NCBI RefSeq assembly: GCF_027887165.1
Contig: NC_077228.1
Coordinates: 211,891,635 to 211,955,634 of the forward strand
Length of the DNA: 64,000 bases
DNA from: Monodelphis domestica
Lineage: Eukaryota; Chordata; Mammalia; Didelphimorphia; Didelphidae
Direction of reading: 5' to 3'
The notes beneath the pieces are model-generated. The model was not told where the DNA came from. It saw only the letters and a list, made by a program, of their open reading frames with translations, and did no database searches. Below are positions 9,690-28,100 of this stretch, one piece after another; position 1 is the first letter of the stretch, and every line of letters starts with the position of its first letter. A program made the translations under genes and the position numbers.

Positions 9690-10640
9690 CTCCCCCGTTG
9701 TCTCAGAAGCTGGGCTGTCATTAATTGAAACATGGGATATGTTTATCTAATTGGGACAGGGAGGTCGGGACGCCTGCTGAGAAGTGGGGAGACTTCTCCC
9801 AGCTGGGTGGAAGGGGGAGGCCCTGCTGCCTCTGGTTCTGAGTGTAGGGCGAGTTGTCCTGAGATGACTCCAGAACAGGATGTCAGTGGTGCAAGCGAGA
9901 ATATGAATCTTCCCTATTGGAATAAGGACGGCCTCTTGCCTACCCTGAATCTCTCCTTCAGTCTCAGTCTGTTTCCAACCTACCTTTCTGGGCTGGTTTA
10001 ATATTCCTGTCTTTAATGGGCTCATCATTCTAGCCTAACTAAATTACCAGATTCCCTCAATTTGGTATGCTCTTTCCTAATTTTTGTCCATTCATGATGG
10101 CCATCCTCTGTATTTTATTCCTTTATCATTTCTACTTTCCTTCAAGTTTCAGCTTAACTATCTCCTCTATGTAGGCTTCCCTGACCATTTCTTCCAGCCT
10201 CCCATTCAGCAGCAGTTGTTATCCTAAAGCACATTATCTGCCCTCTCTTGAGACTATTATACTTGTCTATGTATAATACTACCAGATACAAGAGTATATA
10301 TTACACACAAATTCAATCCATCGATCAAGCATTTATTAACTACTTTCTATGAGTTCTTAATCATTTTTGTGTTTCCTTTTTGGAAAAGCATTTTTAAATG
10401 CATAAAATAAAATGCATAGTCACAAAGGAAATGAATTACATTGAAATAGTTACCAAAATATATATATTTTTAGTTCCCAGACCCCAAGTTAAGAACCTCT
10501 GGCCTAGGGGCGATTATAGGCCCATTGTTTGTCATGCTGAGGCTTTTTTTCCCTGTGGTCCCCTTTCTACTGAAGGGACAGATACCACCAAGCTCATAAA
10601 TGTCCATTTTATTTCATATTCTTAAAGCTAGGATCAAATG
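9690..10640. other. Intergenic gap between convergent EVPL and CDK3, with an L2/CR1-like 3' remnant
   Basis: The part from about 10040 to 10330 (CTTTCCTTCAAGTTTCAGC, TAGGCTTCCCTGACCATTTC, TGCCCTCTCTTGAGACTATT) is typical of old L2/CR1-clade LINE 3' ends in plus orientation. The rest is unremarkable. Confidence 0.5.
10608..10613 (-). promoter_or_regulatory. Candidate CDK3 polyadenylation signal
   Basis: This is AATAAA on the minus strand, about 650 bases past the CDK3 stop. I saw no other AATAAA between the stop and here. It implies 3' ends about 0.9 kb from the last EVPL signal. Confidence 0.4.
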
Positions 10641-11262
10641 AATGCAATTACATAGTAGATAAACAGTTAACTGCTGAAAATACACTCAACTCACGTATTT
10701 GCCACTGACCATGTATGGAAAAATTCCCCTCTCCTCCAACTCTTCTAATTGGAATTAAACTCTTTACTAAACAGTTTAAACCCCAACAGAGCAGCAAGAA
10801 GGCTGGATGAGGGGCACAGAAGCAGAGTCCCTCCACCTTGGAATTCTTGACCTGAAGGTAAAGTTTGGGCTAGGTCTATGATGACAAGAGATCAATTCCT
10901 AAGGAGTGGATTAAAAAAAAAAATTGTTCCTCTTTTTCCAAATGCCACCCAACAGGTACAAGGTTGCTGCTCTCTTACCTCTCCCTCTCCCTGGGAGAGG
11001 AGGCACCTGTGCCCTCCACTCTGAAGGGACACGGTCAAACCCAACAAAGAACATGGGAACTTGAACCTGATAGAAAGATGAGTCCGAACTTAGTCCCTTG
11101 TGGTCCCCAGGCCACAGCTGAATCAAGACACAAAGCCCATCCTGCCTAGAATTCCTCCCCAGCATCAGGGAAAGCTGGCTCCAGCTGGGGCTGAAGAAGA
11201 GACCTTGGGTATTGGGCCTGAGAGTGAGGGGGAAGAGGGTAGAGGCCGGACACCCATTCCGT

Positions 11263-16567
<5,305 letters not shown>

Positions 16568-16887
16568 CTACGGAGAGCAGGGAGGCTCAAACCTCCTGGC
16601 CCTTCTGTCCTCTCTGGTCCCTCCCCCGCCTCCCCCTGTCTGGTTCTGGCTTCCTCTGGGGCACCCTGGGAACAGCCTCCGAGGTCAGAGGTCAAAGGAC
16701 ACACACCTGTGCCTCCCAGGGAGCTGTCAAGTCTGGCAGGCTGAAGGGCCTGGGGCCTGGGGCCTGCCCTGAGGCAGGGGACCCAAGTTCCAATCCAAGC
16801 CCCAATGCTATGACCTGGTGGCCTTCCTCAGAAACGTCCCCCCCTCCATCTTGTTTCCTCTTCTGCCAAATGAGAGGATTGGCGGGG

Positions 16888-17076
16888 AAAGGCAGCTAGG
16901 GGGCTCCATGGATAGATAGGCAGGCCTAGAGACCAGAGATTCTGGATTCAAATTTTGCCTCAAGACACTTCCTAGCTGCATGACCCTGGGCAAGTCACTT
17001 AACCCCTAATGCCTAGCCCTTGCCCTTCTGTCTGGGAGCTAATACATTAATTCTAAGACAGATAGTATTTTTAAAA
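16888..17076 (+). repeat. tRNA-derived SINE
   Basis: AGGCAGCTAGGGGGCTCCAT, GATTCAAATTTTGCCTCAAG, CATGACCCTGGGCAAGTCAC. It lies between CDK3 and TEN1. Confidence 0.88.
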
Positions 17077-18180
17077 GGGGGGGCGGGGAGGATAAGAAAT
17101 GCAAGGACTGGCCCAGAGGGCCAGCTCTCCCAGCTCTCATCCAGCTCTTTGCTCCCCTGGGGCCCTTCCCTTCCTCCCCTGGCCCCAGCCCAGCAGAAAA
17201 GTCCCCAAACACTGCAGGGCCGGCCCTATTCCAGCTGGCTGCATCTGGAGCAGGTTCCTCATGGTGGCTTTAAGAAGATAGAAAGCCTGACTGGGTTGGG
17301 GAGAAGGACCAGAGAAAGGGGGCGGTAAGCTGGCCTGGCACCCCTGCATCGAGTAACCTCTAGGCACGGGGTGGTGGTGGGGCGGTGGGAGGAGGGACAC
17401 CAAGTACTGAGCTGTTGTTCATCAAGGAAAATCTGCCCAGGTGAGTGGATCCATCTGCCCAGTCCTGCCATTCCTCCCACCCCCAGTGAGCCCTTGTCTG
17501 GAAAGCAGCCCCAGAGACCTGTGCTGGGGCCTCCTAGGACCTGAGAAAGCCCTGATTGGTTTCCCCTGAGTGGGGTCACCTCCAATTTGATTAGAATCAG
17601 GGGGAATGGAGTTACCCCCTGGCAGGGGAAGCTGTAAAAGGGCCTGGAGAGAAGGGGCTCATTTACTTTGCTTCAGCCAAGGGTGGGGGGCTACCTCCCC
17701 TCCCTGAAACCCCAAGAGTAGAAAATTGTGCCCCTTTCAGGGGAGCTCCTGGCCTTCTTCTGCCTGTCTGGACGCCGGTCGGAGCTGAGAGTTCCTGGGA
17801 ATCCTTCCCCAGCCGTGGTGGTGATCTCAGGGCGTAAGTCAAAATTTGAGTCTCCCCAAATTTGAAAATTGCTCTGTTTGGACCTCCCAGAGGGACAGTT
17901 CTTCCAAAGATGCTATGCAGAGAAGGCTCAGGCCCGCAAACATGGTTTCTACAGCTGGATGACTGGTGTCCATCATGGAGGGGGAGGGCCCTGGCCTCCC
18001 TCCCACACCTTGCCAATTCCTTCCCTGTGATATGCTGAGTTGCTCTGACAGGGAGGCGTGGAGTGAATAGGGAACATTTGTTCTTCAGCCCCAAAGTGTA
18101 AGAAAGCCAAGGAGGTTCGAATTGGTGGCAGGTCTTATGTTTCTGTATTTTGTTTGTAGTCTCCTCAGGCCCCCTTAAGT
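17077..18180. other. GC-rich CDK3 upstream / TEN1 downstream spacer
   Basis: Higher GC than surrounding DNA, with no long conserved frame and no repeat recognised. It may hold CDK3 noncoding exons or promoter elements, but I cannot place a start site. Confidence 0.35.
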
Positions 18181-18422
18181 CTTTTTTTTAAACCCTTACC
18201 TTCCATCTTAGAATTAATACTGGTTTTGAGATTATTTTTTTCTTTAAACCTTTACCTTCTATCTTAGAATCAATAGTGTGAATCAGTTCCAAGGCAGAAT
18301 GGTAAAGAGCTAGGAAATAGGGTAAGTGACTTGTCCAGGGTCACATAGCTAGGAAGCAACTGAAGTCACATTTGAACCCAGAATCTCCCATCTCTGGGCC
18401 TGAATCTCCCAGCTGCCCTGCA
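18181..18422 (-). repeat. tRNA-derived SINE with a duplicated tail, reverse
   Basis: The tail motif (AAACCCTTACCTTCCATCTT, then again TTTAAACCTTTACCTTCTAT) occurs twice before the single body, ending CTCCCAGCTGCCCTGC. Confidence 0.8.
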
Positions 18423-18569
18423 GTCCTTTAAGTGTTGTGCCTTTTCTATAGTGAGCCAAATAAAGGTTGTCCTATACCTTTAGCTTTGTATACAGAAATG
18501 CTCGTTGTATCAGATGTCTGTTAAGTTCAGAATTAATTAATTAGTTAAAAAGAAAGGCTTTACCTAAGC

Positions 18570-18575
18570 TTTATT
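18570..18575 (-). promoter_or_regulatory. Candidate TEN1 polyadenylation signal
   Basis: This is AATAAA on the minus strand about 465 bases past the TEN1 stop. It is the first one seen downstream. Confidence 0.45.
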
Positions 18576-19038
18576 TAAGACGTTTCCTTGGAGTAATCTT
18601 TGAGGGTGAGAGCAGTGACCAGAGAGAGAAACTTGCCCTCTTGGGGGTCAACCCGGTCCCAAATAGAAGAGGATAGAGAGGGCTGGGGCCAGGCCACAAG
18701 AACTACCCCATATTATTAATACCTTGCCCTGTAGAAAAAATATTGCTTACCCCAGACCCCACCTACAAGAAGAAATGTGCCTGGGAGAACAAGTAGGCTC
18801 CTGGGGAAAAGAGGTGCTTGGACCCCTACCCCTGGGTTTTGGCACCAGCAGATGGGCTGTGATGGAGACAAATGGATGAGTTTCTGGTGTTCTTCCAGGA
18901 TTACAAAACGATGACTTCTTGCAGTGTTACAAAATGGGATTCACCTTTTTAGCCCCGTCTCTTTTGGCACAGTATGATAGCAAACAAGGGACAGGGGACA
19001 GGCGAACAACTGCTCCCAGGAAAAGAGCAATGAATGGG

Positions 19039-19199
19039 TCAAGGTGGTACGGGCCTGGGCGCGAGCCCGTTGTTCTTGCTCTCCTGTAGTTCTCTCTCCT
19101 GCTGATACTCCCTCTGCTGATGGATGGCTTGTTCCAACAAGGGCAGGTTCATCCCCTCCACACAAGTCAGCACACGAGCCTTTATCATGGAAACCTTAT
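19039..19199 (-). CDS. TEN1: TEN1 last exon
   Basis: The acceptor is GTGCCTTTCAG. It encodes KVSMIKARVLTCVEGMNL.. to NGLAPRPVPP and a TGA at 19041-19039. KARVLTCVEGMNLPLLEQAI is nearly invariant in mammals; the tail after it is longer than in human. Confidence 0.94.
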
Positions 19200-22100
19200 C
19201 TGAAAGGCACAAACAAGGGCAATGTAAATGGCCTTGGAATGCAGGTGCCAACACCACACAGTGCCACCGTTATTCTGGCAGCTCTACGTCTTCTTCCTAG
19301 TTTTTGCCAATGTGAGGGGCGGGGAAGGAGAGAGAATCGATGGCATCTAGGATGCTAAAAGAACTTATTGATCTGTTATCTTCAAATTAAGCTTTAGGAT
19401 CAGCAGGCGGGATAAAAGGCTGGAGCGGAAGGGGATAGGTGTGTGTTTTGGAACCCAAAGGCTAACTTGAGGATTTGGGGGCAGGAACTTATCCCTGTCC
19501 CCACCTTTCTTGGGCTATTGCTTACTTCCTGCATCTCTCCTCTCCCATGGCAGGTCCTGGGGGTGTCCTGCCATCCTGCATGCCTTTAATGTGGGGAAAA
19601 CTTCCTCAGCTTCTTGTAGGTCAACAAGATCAGGGAGGAGAGACCAGTGGTCTCACGGACGCTCCAAGGTCCACATAGGAATGGCTTGTTCCATAGGATA
19701 CCTCACAGACCTCATCCCATTGTTAGTTATTCCCTAGTTTCTGGGAGGAGATTCTAGGATCCATTCCTGCACAAACATGTCTGATGTTGTTTGATCTTAT
19801 CTATGCGCCTTTCCATTCTTGTTAAGTGTGCTTTGGAGCTTGCTACCGTTTGATCTTTGATCCTTGCTGGCTTACTAATGTACTGCACGTGTTTTCTTTG
19901 CATGCTTGCTAAGAGGTTCAGGGGTAGCAAGTGGGAGTAGATAAAAATAATAATCACTCATATTAAGATCTGACAGTTTACAAAGCACTCGCATGGCAAG
20001 CCTTGGAACAGCCTTTAGCTGTAGGCTGTGGATTATTATCATCCTTATTTGACAGATGTGGAAAATGAGTCTCAGGGAACAGAAGTGACCTATCCAGGAT
20101 GACAAATCTAGCAACAGAAGACTTAAACTCAGGCCTTTGGATCCTGAGTCCCAAACTCTTTCGTTATACTCTATTACTCTGGCTTTCCAAGAATGCTAGC
20201 ACTTTCTTCTCTAAGTAAGAAACTCAAGTTGTCTGCTGACGAACACCTCCCATCTAAGAGGAAGTCTAAGAGAAACCCTTCCAGCTGCTCTAAGTTCCTG
20301 AGTCTGAATTTAGAACAGCCACTGCTGCTGTTCAGGATGTAACTGGGGGAACAGCAACCATTTCAAAATATTGTCTTTACATATCAAATTTATATATCCA
20401 AGCTTTCCAAACAGATATGGTAGGGGTTATTATTTCCTTTAACATCAATTCTCCTTCTGCCTGGTGTACTTGTAGAACTCCATGGTTTACAAAGTCTAAC
20501 CTGGGCAGCTGGGTGGTTACAGTGGATAGTGCCTGGAGTGAGGAAAACTCATTTTCCTGAGTTTACAACCAGTCTCAAGACTCTTGCTAGCTATGTGACC
20601 CTGGGCAACTCACTTCATCTTGTTTGCCTCAGTTTCCTTGTCTGTAAAATAAACTGGATAAATAAATGGCAAACCACTCCAGTACCTTTACCAAGAAAAT
20701 CTCAACTGGAATTGGACATGGCAAACAACAACCTGGTATCATGAACACGGGGGCAAAAATGTCCAGTTGAAGTGTCATAAATACAGGCCTGAAAATTAGG
20801 ACCTAAGGTTTGATCCCAGCTCTTCTACTAAAATGTGTGGCTTTGAACAAGGAACTTCCCCATCCTATGCCTCAATTTGTTCCTCTGCAAAAGGAGAAGT
20901 TTGCACAGAGGCAAAAATGTCCCTGTCATTTTGCAGGCTGTGTGAAAGACGATGATCCATGAAGGTGTATGGGGAAAACCTAAAGCTTACCTCACCGGCT
21001 CAGCTGAGAGAAGAAAGGAAATATTTATTTGAACATTCTTCATGTTTAAAACAATGCCAATGAAACTCTTCCTTCATGCCCAAATCCCTATCCTGTAAGT
21101 AGCATAAATAGCACAGCTTCTAAAGCCCTTTCAAAAGTCTCTGGTTGAAGTTGGTGAAAAGTAACCATTAACTTTTTGATCTCCATTTAAATAATTCTGT
21201 CGAGAATGAGTCATTGACTGGAAATGTTTAATTTGGCTGGCTGTTTCATTGCTTCTATAAATTTCAGAGGCCAACTGAAGAGTATTATATTCTCTTTAAT
21301 CTCAAGAACCTTGAAAATTGGCCTATAAATGTATATTTGTTTTGATTGAATATTCAGACTTGATTATAAGAGGGAGCTTTTTACTGGCAGTGGAGGGAAA
21401 GAGGCCTAAATGAAACATTGTTTAAGTATAGAATAAAAAATAAGTACACAGTAGGACACATTTTTTTACTACCTTATTCAATTTTTACATGCACGCATGT
21501 GCATGCAAACATGATTTTGTTTAGTCACGATCAATTCTTCATGACCCCACGGACTACAGCTATCCATGGAGTTTTCTTGGCAAGGATACTGGAGTGGTAT
21601 GCTATTTTCTTCTCCAGTGGCTAAAGACATTCAGAGATTAAGTGACTTGCCTAAGACCACATAGCTAGGAAGTAGCTGAGGTCATATTTGAACTCAGATC
21701 TTCCTGACTCCAGGCCCAGCACTCTTTTCCCTGAAGTATAGCTGCCTCTGATTATATTTATACAAACATACATACACACACACATACATATTATGCTACT
21801 TTTCCCCTAAAAATCCAATTTGTACATAACACAATTTAGATTCTTATATAATCTTCAGTTTTTTTCTTTGTAAGCTAAAATGTTTGCCCTTGTTGCTAAT
21901 TAAGTTTAATTTTAAAAAGAATAAATAAAATAAAATAAAAAATTGAAAATAAAAAATCCACTATTTTAAAAAATGTTTTTAAAAAGTTGTTGAATACTCG
22001 CCCTGCTGTGATTCTAAGCATTCAATCACATTCAGTTCTTCAGAAGCATTAAATACATAAGCTAAAAAAATAAGATCCAATCAAATTAGGTTAATACAGA

Positions 22101-25100
22101 TGATTGCTAGGATTCCTTCCAGTTCTCACATTCTATGTTTCCAGTTCGGAGCCTGCTTCTCCTTGAGGCCTTTAGACCTGACCCAGTGGGTGAAAGTCCA
22201 TATGAATTTATGAGCCTTCGATGGGCTGTGGAGATTGCCTCAGAGTCCAAGTGATACCATAAAGGAGCAAGTATTCCTTTCGATCTTTCTGGTTTCCCAC
22301 ACTAGTCCTTCCTTAGTACCTTGATTAAGACACTTATTTAGAACCATTAGACTATGAACTCCTTGTGGGCAAGGACTGGCTTTTGCCTTTCTTGGTAAAC
22401 TCCCAGGACTTAGCCAGTGCCTGGCACAGAGCTGGGGCTTAATAAATGTTTACTGCCTGACTGACCTATTGATGTGGCACCCCAGAGCCTCATCCTGTTT
22501 CTCAGGGGCGTTTTCTAAACTAAGAGTTATTAGCAATTTTGTGTTAAAAAGGTGTGGGGCAGGATCAGCAAGGTGGCATAGAAAAGTGGATAGAAGGCCA
22601 GATCTGGAATTCAGAGGACTTAGGTTCAAATCTAGCTGTGTGGCCCTGGCCAAGTCACAACCCCATTGGCCTAGCCCTTGCCCTTCTGGTGTTACTAAAA
22701 CAGAAGGTGAGGTTTAGAAAAAAGGATGTGGAGTAAGGAGCCCTAGCTGTGAATCTCAGCTCTGCTTTCTGACCTCATGAGAGTTATTTCCATTCTCTGA
22801 GGCTCAATTCATGTAATAGAATTTAACAGTTAATAGTTAACAGTTAATATTAATAGTAATGACCTTAGCAGCCATCTAGTCCAAGTCATGTATGAAAGGA
22901 ATATCCATTATAATTGTGTGCCAGACTAGTGGCTGTTCTTCTCCAACTCAAAGACCTCCATGGAAGGTCTTTATTTTGAACCCATCCTTGAGCCACCTTC
23001 ATTGTTAAAAATCTGTTCCTGAACATTGTTTTTATATGTAATTGGGGAAGAAAACAAAATATTATTTTTAAAAATATACGATTAAAAAAATTTTTTTTTC
23101 CTGACATCAAAATGTTCTCATGAATAAAATGAGGAGGGTTTAAAGATGTTCTCTAAAAGGAATTTCACGTGAACTGGTACGACCTCCAGGAAGTGATGTA
23201 GAGTGAAAGGAGCAGAACCAGGAGAACATTATACACAGAGACTGATACACTGTTGTATAATCCAATGTAATGGACTTCTCTACTAGCAGCAACGCAATGA
23301 TCCAGGACAATTCTGAGGGACTTAGAACACTATCCACATCCAGAGGAAGAACCGTGGGAGCAGAAACACAGAAGAAAAACAACTGCTTGATCACATGTGT
23401 CAATGGGGGTATGACTGGGGATGTAGACTCTAAATGATCACCCTAGTGCAAATATCAATAATATGGAAATAGGTCTTGACCAAAGAAAGACACATTTGTA
23501 AAACCCAGGGGAATTGTGCATCGGGGTTGGGAGGGGAGGGGAGGGAAAGAACATGATTTTTGTAATCCTGGAAAAATGTTCTAAATTAATCAATTAAATT
23601 TTTTAAAAAAAAAGGTGTCCTCCAAAGGGGCAGCGGGGTGGTTCAATGGATAAAGAGCCAGGCCTGGAGACGAGAGGTCCTGGGTTCAGATATGGCCTCA
23701 GACATTTCCTAGCAGTGTGACCCTGGGCAAGTCACTTAAGCCCCATTGCCTAGCCCTAACCATTCTTCTGCTTTGGAACCAATACACAGTATTGATTCTA
23801 AGACAGAAGGTAAGTGTTTAAAAAAAATGTCTTCCAGCTCTCATATCCTTTGAGTCTATGTCCAGCCTTCTTCCTTTACCTGGAAATTATAGCCAGCTAG
23901 CACAAGTCCTAGGAATAAGTTGACCCAGATTTCAGTACTGCAATGCAGCTTGTTTTGAAACTCAAGAATGTGTTGTCATCTTATAAATGGGGCATTCTGC
24001 ACATACAGGCACCATTCTGTGGTGACCCTATGAGGTATCTGTATAATACAGAGTGAAGTAGTCCATTTGAGCCCTACAAAAAACTAAATTATTGAAGCTG
24101 CTTAAGAAAATGTGTCCATGTTTGTTATCTACCTGAGGAAACAACTTAATGTGTAGAAAATAACTGGATTTGGAATCTTAAGAGCCTGGACTCAAGGTGT
24201 AACTTCTTTTTAGCAACTGATGCTGTTATCTCCACCTTTTAGATAAGAGAAACTGAGGAACACAAAAGTGAAGTGACTTGCCCAGGATAACTGGACTTTG
24301 AGTCAAAGAACGTGGCAACTTGCTCACTTAGTAGCAATGTAACTGGGCAATACCAAGATGGAAACATACTAAAAACCTTTTTGATTTATCTAGAATTATT
24401 AAGAAATACCTTTTCTCTGCTCTAAAAAGCCCTTTCCAAAATCCTTGAAAAAGCCCCTTGGATAGAACACCAGGCTTGGAATCAGGAGGATCTGGGTTCA
24501 AATCTAACCTCAGACCTTTTCTAGCTGTGTGACCCTGGGCAAGTCACTTAATCATCACATTGCCTAGCCCTTCCTGCTCTTCTGCCTTAGAAGTAATACA
24601 GAAGTTAAAAGTTAAAAAAAAAAAAAACCACAACTCTTTGGAAAAGTGGGGGCTAAATCCAAGGACAAAAAATGTTTTTCTTAGGGAAACAGCTTAAGAG
24701 TCATAACTAAACTTCATTCTGATCTGGTTCACACATAGACTTCCCATTTGAAAAGATTTTCCATCAAGAAAGGAGAAAGTAGAAAGGCTGGAGATACTAA
24801 TGAAAGGAATGAGGTCTCTGTTACTCCAAGAGGGAGGAGAGTGATGCCTCAAATGACCTAATTACTCATTCTTGAATATTAACCCTGATTCTGTGTGTTA
24901 AAATAACAACAAAAACAACAACAACTTAGTTTTAAAGAAACAACTCTAAGATATCTTAAGGGCAAGGGGTAGGCAGATGGGGTAAAGTGACTCACTCAAG
25001 GTCACACAGCTAAGAAGTACTTAAAGCCAAATTTGAACCCAGCTCCTCCCAATTCCAGGCCTGGTGCTCTATCCCTTGTATCACTGACCTGCCTCCCAGA

Positions 25101-28100
25101 CTGTGTTTTAACAGAGCTTTTCATTGGTCAAGATTCCTATAAATGTTATCTAAAATTACCTTATGTGGAGCAGTGAATTATATCTGAGGACATAAAGAGC
25201 TCTACTTGTTTGGGTATATTTTCCTCCAAGATTGAAATGTTTGGATATTAATTTAGTGTTAAACTGAATAAAACTGCCCAACTGCTTAAGCCTAAAATTT
25301 CAGAGTTCAGTATTAGTATTGATGTTTTTTCTTTAAGCCCCAAATGATTGACATTATTTGCAGACATAATATATAAAGGTTTTTTGCATTATTATACCCA
25401 TTACCTCTTCTAAGCCTCATAATAATCTTGTGAGGGAGATGCCACAAGTCCTGCTAATCCCATTTTATGGATGATGAAAATATCCAGTTGACATTCTGCC
25501 TCTTAAGCTATTCTCGGCACTGATCAAATGAACAAGACATTTGCTAAATTCTTCCTTTACTTAGTGCCCAAAAGTTGTTGTTGTTATTGATTACCCTTTG
25601 TTTTGAATGGACCAATGGCATCAAGAGGGTGATGTCTTGACTGGAACATGAATTAGATTTAAGTGAGACAGAACTGCACAAAGTCTTCATTCCCACTCTC
25701 TCTTCCAGAGACATGGAAGTCCAGTGGCAAGACAAAGTCAGGATGATCAGTGATGGTCCAGGATGAAATGGTACCTGACCAAGCTCTAAGTGCTTCACAG
25801 CACCTGCTTCAGCTGCCTTCCAAGTCATCCCCCCACCATTCCACCAGGGGGAAGTCTTCACATGTTTGGGGTAGACATCCCCCTAACTCACTGATAGGTT
25901 TGAGGCCAATCTTCTAAGATGGTTTTACTGGGGTATGGCTGCTGGGCATGCTACAGCTTCTGGGATGCACAAGTGAGAGTTGGCAGAAAGGTGGTCACCA
26001 AAGGGGATGAGCAGCTCTGAAAAGGATGTGGCAAAGCCTTCATATCAGAGGTGCTTGTCCTCCCTGAACATTCTAGACAACTAAGAGTGCTTTTCATATC
26101 TACCTCAGTCCAGTGAGAGGAGAACAAGGAAAAACAAGTGCTTTCACTCTTACACTAATAACATTGAAGGTTTTTGCCAGAAATTCTGAAACGTTTCCAT
26201 TTTAGTATTTTCTTAGGCATTTTGCTAAGTTTTAATGAATTTACCATTTTGTCTCTCTTCTCTCTCCTGTGTGAAAACTGTCCTCCTCCAATTTAGATTA
26301 TACTGAAACGCCCTTTTTTTCTTCACAAAAGAAAAAAAGAAAAAGTTACCCAGTGGAAAATTATGTTTTGGAAATGAGAATCGTCATGGCTGACAGAGTG
26401 GGTAGTACAGTCTTCCAAGCTTATATGAAACTTTTATGAAGGTCTGTGAAAATAACATGAAAGTAGGGATGGAGTGGGCAGCAGAATGGGTTTGAGGAAA
26501 CTGGAGAATATGAACCATTATGGTGTGTTGTGGGGTGGTAGAGGTAGCAAGAAAGGGAAGGGGGCATTCATATTCAATGATCAGAAGTGAGCCAGCTAGA
26601 AAAGGTGTGAGAGCCGTAGGGAAAGTATAAAAAGGGCTGAGATTTCCTGTGGTTGCTAAAAGCTGGAAACAAAGTCAGTATCAACCACTTGAGAAACTGA
26701 ATGAAGCCATCACATATCAGTGTCATAGAATACTCCCAAGTGGTAAGAAATGAAAAAGATGAGGAATTCAGAGAAACAGGAATATTTGCAAAACTAGAAC
26801 AAAATACATATAAAAATAAATTTTCTATAAAATACATACACATATGTAAAAATATTTACATTAAAATATATGTTAAAAATTATGGTGATGTAAATGAAAA
26901 GTAGCTTTCAGAAGGAGCTCAACTCAGATTAAATGCAATGACTAACACTGATTCCAGAAGACAATGAAATACACCTTTTTTGGGAGCAGCTAGGTTTCTC
27001 AGTGGATAGAGAGCCAGGACTAGAGATGGGAGGACCTTGGTTCAAATTCAGTCTCGGCCACCTCCTAGCTGTGTGACCTTGGACAAGTCCAGGGGTCCCC
27101 AAACTTTTTACACAGGAGGCCAGTTCACTGTCCCTCAGACCGAGGGTTGGGCTATTAAAAAAATTATGAACAAATCCCTATGCACATGGAACATATCTTA
27201 TTTTAAAGTAAAAAAGCAAAATGGGAACAAATACAATATTTAAAATAAAGAACAAGTAAATTTAAATCAACAACCTGCATCTAGGGGAGTATGGGGGCCA
27301 TTGTCCTACCATGTTTCCCTGAAAATAAGACACTGTCTTATATTAATTTGACCCCCAAAAACCAGAGGGTGTCTTAAAAAACACTCAGTGGCAGTGGTGG
27401 GTTTCTCACAGTAGAGGCCCACCACTGATGTCACAGGCCAGATCACCGCTATCCAATGCCTGTATACAGTAATGGAGGAGGTGCTGGGCCTGTGACACTA
27501 TATACCACTGTCTGGGATAGCAGAGGCTGCAGCACTGGCTGTGATGGGCCTGCCACACCTTGCACAGGCCCATCACTGCCACCACTATACTGGGCAGCAG
27601 TATACACGGTGCAGAATCCCCTCCCCCAGATCTCTGCTCACCATGCTGATGTCTTCCATTGTGCAGCCACATAATCCTTTGTGCAGCACCTTGTTCTCAT
27701 TCAGTTACTCTCAGAACAAGGAGCCAAGCAAAGGATTATGTCACCAGAAGCAGTACTGTATGTGAGCGATGCCACACTTTGCAGCAACTATGTGCTCCTC
27801 TCACTGACCACCAATGAAAGAGATGCCCCTTCTGGAAGTGTGGTGGGGGGTCGGATAAATGGTCTCAGGGGGCTGCATATGGCCTGTGAGCAGTAGTTTG
27901 GGGACCCCTGGATAAGCCACTTAACCCCCACTGTTTAGCCCTTCTGCTCTTCTGTTTTGAAACCAATACACATTATTGATTCTTAGACAAGAGGTAAGGG
28001 TTTTATTTTTAAAAAAGAAAGAAAAAAAAAGAAAATTTCACCTTTTCTTTCCCCATCTTTCTTTTGGGCTCTGAAGACCCCACAGAAACCACAAGAGATC

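Noticed and set aside
27406-27896. Several 70-90 codon frames
   Set aside because: They lie inside the nonautonomous hAT element and match no transposase motif.
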